Source: Ypsolopha sequella | Lineage: Eukaryota > Arthropoda > Insecta > Lepidoptera > Ypsolophidae | NCBI GenBank assembly: GCA_934047225.1 | Contig: OW204000.1 | Span: 11,302,001 to 11,366,000, forward strand | Direction of reading: 5' to 3' | DNA length: 64,000 bases | In this document: one piece after another, positions 57,111 through 64,000 of the stretch | Layout of the letters: each line of letters starts with the position of its first letter | Position numbering within the stretch: the first letter of the stretch is position 1 | Position numbers and translations under genes: made by a program | Notes under the pieces: model-generated | The model's input: only the letters and a program-made list of their open reading frames with translations | The model's database searches: none | Told to the model about the DNA's origin: nothing

Positions 57111-59043
57111 CATAGATAAATAAAGGAAGGATAGATTGCTCACTCCATACATTAGAACAAAGCTCGCGTAAAACTTATTATTTTCGCCGGTACCTAGTAG
57201 TTCGACTTATTATTTTTGATGTCGCTACTATACTAGATAAATTGTTACATACCTAGTGCCATCTATCGAACAGTTGATGAAACGAAATTCGATGTGTGTG
57301 TGTGTGTGTAGCAACTATACTGCGCCCACAAAAACAAAAATTTGCTAGAATACGACAATACGCGACACATGGCATACGATAAATCTGAGGATAAATCGCT
57401 CAACCGTGCATGACAGTTGAGTGAAAGAGTAAAGTTATATACCGGTATGTATGAGTAGTGTGTGTTAGGTAAATAAAGCGTATTTTAATGCACATATTTT
57501 GTTTAATTGATCGTTGTGCACCATCTACCGGAATCCAGAATAACCATCTGCACGCTTAGTTAGATTGCCAGCTTACCACCGAAAGTTTTTCAAATTCAAA
57601 TTCAAATTCAAATAGTTTATTTTGCAAAGCAGGTATAGATATATACACTTTTTACACGTCAAATTTAATCTAATAAAGAAAATATATGTAATAGAATAAT
57701 AAATGTACATGAACTAAATTAAAGGTTTATTTAATTTATGTAGCAATATATTTACGATTAAAATGATAGGTAAAATATATATTATACAAGGTAAAATCCA
57801 ATCAGCCGCCCGAACCCATACCGGAGACCCGGCCAGGGACCAGGAACAAGGTTCAATGATCACCAACCGAGCCCCCAGCACGAATCCAGGCGGCCGACCA
57901 AATCCCATCCTATATACTACATACTAATAGGTTACATATATAAATACATGCCTACCTCCGCCCATTCGATTAGTCTTGCTAAGAAGAAGGGCAAGAAACT
58001 TAGCAAGATCATGTCTTTTTTTCAACATAAAACTTATACTATACAATATATGACTTATATCTACTTTAACCAAGGGATAAGAAAATACAAGACAGTAGGA
58101 ATTCAGGTTAATGAAAAAAAGAAAAACATATATATCTTTGTCTACCTGTCTCATATAGTCCTTTTCCTTTTACAGTCTGTAATCAATTAATGTTTACACC
58201 TTAGAGGAATCATAAGTTAAGAAATTATACTATTTAATTAAATTATAACTTACTACGAGTATCATTATCACTGTAACACCATGCTTCACCATCATCCAAA
58301 TATTCATTTATTTTATAATATGCCTTTTTCAATAGGCCCTGCTTAATATACAGTTTAAACTTATTCTCTGACAAAGTAAGGACCTCCTTTGGAAGTTTAT
58401 TGTAAAATCTTATACCATGTCCTACAAAAGAGGTACTCACCTTAGCGAGTCTGATTTTTGGAAAAGCCAGTTTATGCTTATTTCTGGTCCTCTAAAAAGG
58501 CCGCTTTGGATGAATCATATTATGATTCTGTTGTAATGTCGTCTCTTTTGCACGCATGAAGAAACTCTGACTCTATCCTACTTTCAAATCATTCCATGAT
58601 TCACCCAAGTTGGCCTTTTTAGGTCCCCTGGTCTCCTTACAATGTTGCTTACCAAGCCTTGGGAAAGACTCAACATTTTTTCTGACATATCTAAGGACTT
58701 GGTAAATATATTCACAAGGAACCGTTAATATATTAATTTCTTTGAACTTTTGTCTTAATGAATCCCGGTGCTTCATATTATAAATAGCCCGAATTTAATG
58801 AAAAAAATGTTAAAAACACCTGATTAAGAATTCACTATTTTCTGATGCGATGTTATGAAAGTTGTATGTTTTTATTAATAAAATGAATAAATATGATGAA
58901 CCAGAACAGTAAAATGCTATATTTCGTCGATTTCAGACAAATTTTATTTCCAGCGAGACAAGTAACGCCATCTAGCAACGTTATTTCCAGTATTGCGAAC
59001 AGTACAAGGAGATAGCAATCTATCCTTCCTTTATTTATCTATG
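57111..59043 (-). mobile_element. Terminal-inverted-repeat element, second copy, split by a LINE
   Basis: The outer parts 57111-57588 and 58797-59043 are the reverse complement of 40522-41217. The element is flanked by a perfect 7-bp direct repeat, CTTTGGT (57104-57110 and 59044-59050), its likely target duplication. A (GT)n run near 57295-57310 matches the (AC)n of the first copy. The break lies in CGAAAGTTAATG of the intact copy. Confidence 0.85.
57589..58796 (-). mobile_element. CR1/Jockey-type LINE, 5'-truncated, nested
   Basis: On the minus strand the insertion ends in a TTTGAATTTGAATTTGAA tail (57588-57615) preceded by the GACGTGTAAAAAGTGTATAT 3' UTR also seen at 28261-28425. Upstream, two frames (58776-58573 and 58440-58243) look like the C-terminal end of a reverse-transcriptase protein: LRQKFKEINILTVPCEYIYQ and later RFYNKLPKEVLTLSENKFKL with LLKKAYYKINEYLDD. 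These features are typical after the polymerase domain in CR1/Jockey elements. The frames are interrupted, so it is dead. Confidence 0.8.
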
Positions 59044-59350
59044 CTTTGGTACACTAAATTTTCACGCGCCTCTAATAAAATCAGTTTTACTCATTAATTA
59101 TATGAAAAACAGTTTATGTAAATCAACAGTGTACAGGTCGCGGTAGTAAATAATGCACATCGGCTATCTTCAGGTCTTCTTTCTCATCGGACTGTTAGTG
59201 CTTCGTGCGAAAGAGATGACGCTACGATACGATGTGCGTAATTTACTGCAGGGACCTGATTAATTATCGTAACTTTTACGACGACTTTTCTGTCAAAATT
59301 TAATAATTATTTAGTAATTATCCTTTTAACATTCCTCTGTTATGCATTAG

Positions 59351-59779
59351 TTAAGGCGATACCAAAAAAAAAATTGGGTTTTTTCGAATCCATTTACTCC
59401 ACCATAACGTCATCTACGTATTTCATTTTTGGGTTTATTGTTTATTGAGTATTGAGTATTTGATTAAGATTCTCACTGAAATTGAGATTGGATGAAATTT
59501 TCTCGATAGAATTTAATTCCGAAAAGACCTCTAAATGGTTTTATTTTTTCTTGCAATTCTGAAATCCTAACTAATTTCATTGTGAAATTGCAGTCAAAAT
59601 TTGGGTATTATGTATTTGTAAAGTCTCCTTGAAAATCTTTTTGACAAAATAGCTTAGTATATTTTACATTAACAAAAAACCGACTTTTTGCTACTTTTAC
59701 ACGAATCCGTCCCACTCGCACTGAGGGTTTTTTCGCATATGGAGTAACAGTACGCTAAAACTTTTACGTATCGCCTTAA
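59351..59779. mobile_element. Possible TTAA-flanked element with short inverted ends
   Basis: TTAAGGCGATACC at 59351 and GTATCGCCTTAA ending at 59779 form inverted ends with TTAA outermost, 421 bp apart. Only about 8 bp of terminal repeat is exact, and the arms share loose AAAAAACCC-type words. The interior is non-coding. Confidence 0.45.
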
Positions 59780-60082
59780 TATGCATGAATTTTTCTTGAA
59801 AATATCAAAGCTGTTTCACCTTACTACACAGATAAAGTTAATAAGCCTCGAATTTTCTTATACGTATCGGAGGTAACTATATCAGATTTTCCCATTTTAC
59901 TAAGGGTGGGTATACTCAACGGTATATATAAAAGCATATACATATATAATAAGTATTGTAGCTATTACTGCACTAATATAAATTGATGGGCCGCGGCAAA
60001 ACTGGGCATTTTTCCATAAAATTTGGAATTTTCTTCCGCGTGAAATAATATGATAAACATAAGCCGAGGGTTCATTACTTAC

Positions 60083-60241
60083 GTCGATGGAGGTATGGTC
60101 ACAGTAGAAAAAAGTAACAGTGTCTTTGAAATGATGCTCGGGAGGCGCACGCAATAGGGCTACCCACATAAATGCGCGGGAGTCGGGTGGTGGCGTCTCA
60201 CACTCTCCGCGTCGGTACTTAAGGCGATTACCATCGCCAAA
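60083..60241 (-). CDS. Possible exon with a strong splice donor, unidentified
   Basis: On the minus strand an open frame from 60241 runs through ECETPPPDSRAFMWVALLRA and PPEHHFKDTVTFFYCDHTSI to a donor ATCGAC|GTAAGT at 60083/60082. It is less A+T-rich than its surroundings. There is no homology that I recognise, no partner exon, and its 5' part overlaps repeat F, so this is weak. Confidence 0.2.
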
Positions 60242-60375
60242 TTAGCAGCTCGATATTTGTCACTACAAATATCAACAGAAACGACATTGAAATAAGGTTC
60301 ATATCAGCGCGCAATGCATAGTGGCTGTTACGACGCTCGCTGCGTCCTTGAGAGGGCGAAATAGGAGAAAATTAT
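60220..60375 (-). repeat. Dispersed repeat F, copy 2
   Basis: This is the reverse partner of 6240-6390: AAATTAGCAGCTCGATATTT, GAAATAAGGTTCATATCAGC, AGTGGCTGTTACGACG and GCGAAATAGGAGAAAA. A short TTGAAATAAGGGTCATATCA piece also occurs at 29158. Confidence 0.6.
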
Positions 60376-60691
60376 ACTTTTCACTTGGACGTGATTGCTC
60401 GATTGAATAATCTTATGTTATATTTATAGCTATAAAGTTTATCTATTTATCAAAACATAGATGAATTCAATCGGCCAAGCCACTCAGGAGCAGTAGGGAA
60501 TTTGAGGTCAAAAAACACCATTCAGTAAAAAAAAAATTCATGTAGAAGTTTTGGTGGTATGAAAAAGAAAACTGTTGCATATGTTGTCTGAGAGTTGATT
60601 ATTCATAATACATTTCTTCATTATTTTTGGTTTGGCCATAAACGAGGTGTAGGCTTTAGAAAGTACCCATTTGGCAATAGTAAGGCCCTTA

Positions 60692-61174
60692 AGAGGATGG
60701 CATACCCTAGCAACTTTTTTTATTACACGTCCAGCGCAATAAGTCGAATGGCAAAGGCCTTATTTGCTTTTCATAGAGGCGATTATATGTTGGCTCTTTG
60801 GCCTCTTGTTCTTAGACGCGTTATACTAGTGATCACGCAGCGAAACAACAAATTGGTGTGTTTTAGCTAATACTGAAATATTTTGTAGGGAAAAAATATT
60901 GGATTTAGGTCTCATCCCTTCATATCTCTATTGCCTATTTAAAAAAAAAATCAAGTTGATTTCTTAACCACGTTTTTGAAACGAACGTTTGAAAACCAAA
61001 AAAAAGAGGGTGGAAAACATTTTCTTTTGACAAAAGTATAAATCTTAAAACATTGTTTATAGGTGGAATCCTTAGATAAAAGATCGATAAATCAAATATA
61101 TTTTCTTCAATATGAGGAGAGACCTAGTTTCTTCCAATAAACCCTTGAAAACCTGGTGTTGTTGATGTTCTAGC
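60692..61174 (+). repeat. Dispersed repeat E, copy 3
   Basis: This is closest to copy 1 (44875-45340), with the same start (AGAGGATGGCATACCCTAGC) and end (GTTGATGTTCTAGCG). The open frame at 60595-60870 arises from it and is not a gene. Confidence 0.85.
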
Positions 61175-61348
61175 GTCAGGTGTCCCGTTAACCGCGGCGC
61201 ATCCTTAATACCGAGCTATGCCGAGATTTGGAAGCGCGAGTTTTGGCCGTTTTATATGAAGAAATAATACTGTTACTTTTCTCTACTGTGGTATGAGTAG
61301 GGAATAATGTCATGCTATAGATCCCACTTGAAATTTCAAAGAATATTT

Positions 61349-61470
61349 TATTTTTAACACTTTTTGCACATTTACATAACTTAATACACTTAACAGACAA
61401 AAAACAATCAAACATGGTGTACAAAGAAGGCATTTATTGCTTATAGCAGTCTTATCCGGGCAACATTTAA
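61349..61470 (-). mobile_element. Jockey-like LINE 3' end, copy 2
   Basis: TTTTTAACACTTTTTGCACA, AACATGGTGTACAAAGAAGG and CCGGGCAACA match 49218-49365. It is a short dead fragment. Confidence 0.6.
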
Positions 61471-61572
61471 ATGTAAATGTAAACATTTATAAAAACCGGC
61501 CAAGTGTGAGCTCTTTAATAATAATTCGAGTAAAAAAGTGATGGATTTCGCAAAAACACAATGATTCATTTG

Positions 61573-61780
61573 TTTCATGTTCCATACCCCTAATAAAATT
61601 GCGAAAGTGTGTTTGTTGATTTGTTCGTATGTCCTTCTTTCACGCAGCAACGGAACAGCGGCTCGACGTGACTTTTTGCATAGAGATAGAGTTTATGGGC
61701 CAGAGAGTGGCAAAGGCTACTTTTTATTTCAGGAAAATGCAAACGAAATCAGCGTAGGCAAAGCCGCGGGAAAAAGCTAA
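61573..61780 (+). mobile_element. Short non-autonomous Helitron
   Basis: It starts near CCCTAATAAAATTGCGAAAG, contains TTCTTTCACGCAGCAACGGA and GGCAAAGGCTACTTTTTATT, and ends GCAAAGCCGCGGGAAAAAGC then TAAT, the hairpin plus CTAAT terminus. The 67-codon frame across it is incidental. Confidence 0.65.
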
Positions 61781-62801
61781 TTAATTATAAACGGTTACTC
61801 ACAATATTTAGTCAGATTTTCCCAGACTAGTTTCGATGTAATCGTATAGCTTCTTCAGAGGCAAATAGAGTCGCGTAACCCTGTTTGCTTTCGGACAAGC
61901 TGTACTATTATATTGAAACTAGAGTTAGGCGAAATTCACCGGTGGGTAGCCGTTAATACATTATGAATCTAAACCATAAAATTCATTTGTTTGTAATAAA
62001 AACGACATATTAAAAAGGCAGACATTAAAAAGAATTTTATTCCAATTTAAAATTATTTACGACGCAGCTTCAATGAGTGCAAATCAAAGATCTACAGGCC
62101 CATTAACATCTGACAGTCAGTGTGATATTAATACAAAGTTGGGAGCTCATTGACGATCAATTATCAGCTATTTGTGATGATCACATGACGACCGTGACGT
62201 CGGAGCTCTGGCAATTTACAGACGGGTACTAATTGAGCAGTAACAGGTTCCGGCAAAAACACAAACCCTTGTTTCAGTTTCACGGCAGTGTCCCGCGAAC
62301 ACGAGCCGTAGGAAGCAGGGCACTACGTACCTTTTCTCAAAGCGTTTCATCATATTAATACCAGAGAGCTCAAATTTTTAGGATAAGATGTAGTTAGTAA
62401 ATTTTAAAGCTACGCTAAGTTTCATTCGTCTACACTGAAAGAAATATGGCTAATCATCTAATCAAGTTATAAATCATCCTTGATTAAGGATGATTAAATC
62501 GTTTAAGAAAATATCAGAAATAATTATTAATGATTTATTGGCACAATAAAGTGAAAATGATTGCACTTTTATAAACCCGACAATGTTAAATTTTATTAAT
62601 TTACTTTATTAATTTCAGGGTCATAGTGAGTTTTATCATTCACTTGATAAGATCTATCAAGTTGCTTGATCACTGTTACACTTTGCAATTAATTGATATA
62701 ATAAAGTTACTTATTAATTTACATAATAAAGCCTATTTTATCTAATAATCAAATAAATATAAAAATATCAACATCTTATTTAATTTGATAGATAGATAAT
62801 A
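61781..62801. other. No recognisable gene
   Basis: The only feature is a small palindrome AATCATCCTTGATTAAGGAT near 62471. The rest is A+T-rich. Confidence 0.35.
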
Positions 62802-63064
62802 AATTATTATTACATACGGCTTGAACACTCAGGTGTGATTGTTGTTGACTATATGCCAACTGTTTCAGCGATATAATTTTGGCATTATCAAGTCGTTGTC
62901 AAACGAGCACTAGCAGCCGCCGATCGGCGAACTGCACGAAATGCTCGTGCGCTAAGTGCTGGCTGCGTCGTCAAAGGAGGTGCTGAAATTGTATGGGTGA
63001 AACGGTTGGCATATGTTGAACAACAATCACACGTGAGTGTTCAAGCCGTATGTAATAATAATTT
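62802..63064. mobile_element. MITE with 65-bp arms and an inner hairpin
   Basis: Left AATTATTATTACATACGGCT, then TGAACACTCAGGTGTGATTG and TATGCCAACTGTTTCAG, pairs with the right arm at 62998-63064. Inside, GAGCACTAGCAGCCGCCGAT and CTAAGTGCTGGCTGCGTCGT form a second, inner stem. It is non-coding. Confidence 0.75.
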
Positions 63065-64000
63065 AGTATGTCAGCTCACGTGAGTTTTAATAATAAGATA
63101 GATAATAGTTCTAAACATACGAGAACATAGATCTTATTGAGTAGTTTAATAGCTCTTAATACTTTTATGTTACATTCTAATAAGTTAAACAATATTATTA
63201 AAAAAACGCAAATTATAGGAAATTAATAAAAAATTGAATCAAAATCATTGATCTATCTACCAAAAATGCTTAACCCAAAACTTTTGGGTACTTAAAAAAA
63301 TACAATTTAACATTATAATATAATAATATCTATCGTTTAAAAGATTCATTTACTTTATTCAATTATATAAATGACAATAATACAATCTCGAATGCAATTG
63401 ATTAAATTATCAATCTTTTAGTAATATTAATAAAAGCTGAGGTTTAGACTTGATTAAGTTGATAATTACTTATTTGAATCTATTAAGACTGCTTGGTAAA
63501 CTTTTTAATGAAGATCTCTTTATTGCTGGGATCATAAATCTTTATGTGCTCATATATAAATAAGTAACTTGATAGTCATCAAAATTTTTATAATAAATTT
63601 TAGCAAGTTAATTTTTCTGTTTAACCTTGTATTTTATTAATACCTTAATTACGTTGATTCACGATCATTCACGAAGTGCAATAACTTTTTTCGCGTTGAG
63701 TTAGAAGTCTGATGTAAATCTTAAAATAAATGTGTTCAAAGAGAAGTGAAAATACATAAAGCTAAATATAGTACGACGAAATGGATATTTTTTGGTTATT
63801 TTAGTAACTAGACAAATATACATCACGTAATGTTATTTTTAAAAGTAGCGCAATGTTTAATTTTTTACTAAAATTTACTAAAAAAATCTGTTTCTTTGTT
63901 CTGAGATTATTCATTACATTTGGACCAAGAGCTGACGACCTCAAAGATTAGGTAACTTTATCGTTAATGAGACTTACAAAGGATAATAATTAAGGAGTTA
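63065..64000. other. No recognisable gene
   Basis: A+T-rich DNA to the window edge, with no supported feature. Confidence 0.35.

Noticed and set aside
1..64000. CRISPR arrays, bacterial operons, phage genes
   Set aside because: Repeats are long, dispersed or inverted, introns and AATAAA signals are present, and no short regularly spaced repeats with unique spacers exist.

Overview
This is a eukaryotic, A+T-rich, repeat-dense stretch, almost certainly from a lepidopteran (moth or butterfly). The evidence is: GT-AG introns; AATAAA polyadenylation signals just after stop codons; non-LTR retrotransposon 3' ends with short repeated tails (TTTGAA, ATGGAT, AAATG); Helitron-like ends with a GC-rich hairpin followed by a CTAGT-type terminus; and the dispersed repeat built around 'GGTTCCGTACCC', runs of GTCCGTCTGTC and 'GCGAGTCCAACTCGCACTTGG'. 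I recognise that combination from moth and butterfly genomes, but could not check it by search. No operons or bacterial features are present.

Only one intact, recognisable gene is visible: an intronless minus-strand gene at 43145-44611 for a secreted member of the S28 serine carboxypeptidase family. It appears to have lost its catalytic Ser and His and so looks like a pseudo-protease. A second minus-strand locus, 4419-5109, has a good splice structure (two exons visible, more expected upstream) but a product I do not recognise. Two further possible exons (55084-55338 plus; 60083-60241 minus) are weak.

Layout. 1-5150: two diverged minus-strand fragments of a protein-primed B-family DNA polymerase of the Maverick/Polinton class (1876-2220 and 3705-4327). 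One lies between large inverted arms made of about 531-bp tandem repeats (1-822 and 2338-3530). The other is bracketed by 71-73-bp direct repeats that also form the 3' UTR of the 4419-5109 gene. 5150-13200: mostly unassigned DNA with one dispersed repeat and a small dimeric insertion (9799-10023) carrying hammerhead-ribozyme-like motifs. 13200-34400: a perfect 276-bp tandem duplication, tRNA-like sequence, many hairpin MITEs and repeat pairs. 34388-34959: a short piggyBac-type element with TTAA target sites. 35000-43100: a third copy of a dispersed repeat split by a LINE insertion, a Helitron, several MITEs and a 696-bp terminal-inverted-repeat element. 43145-44611: the S28 gene. 44800-64000: further repeats, including a 709-bp transposon containing a foldback with two opposed hammerhead-like motifs, and a second copy of the 696-bp element split by a CR1/Jockey-type LINE.

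The genes do not form a pathway; the window is best read as one or two host genes embedded in mobile DNA. The most interesting signals are the hammerhead-like motifs in dimeric or foldback repeats, the probable catalytically dead S28 protein, and the arrangement of polymerase fragments within inverted and direct repeats. Repeat names are from memory of families, not from database comparison, and most repeat edges are approximate.
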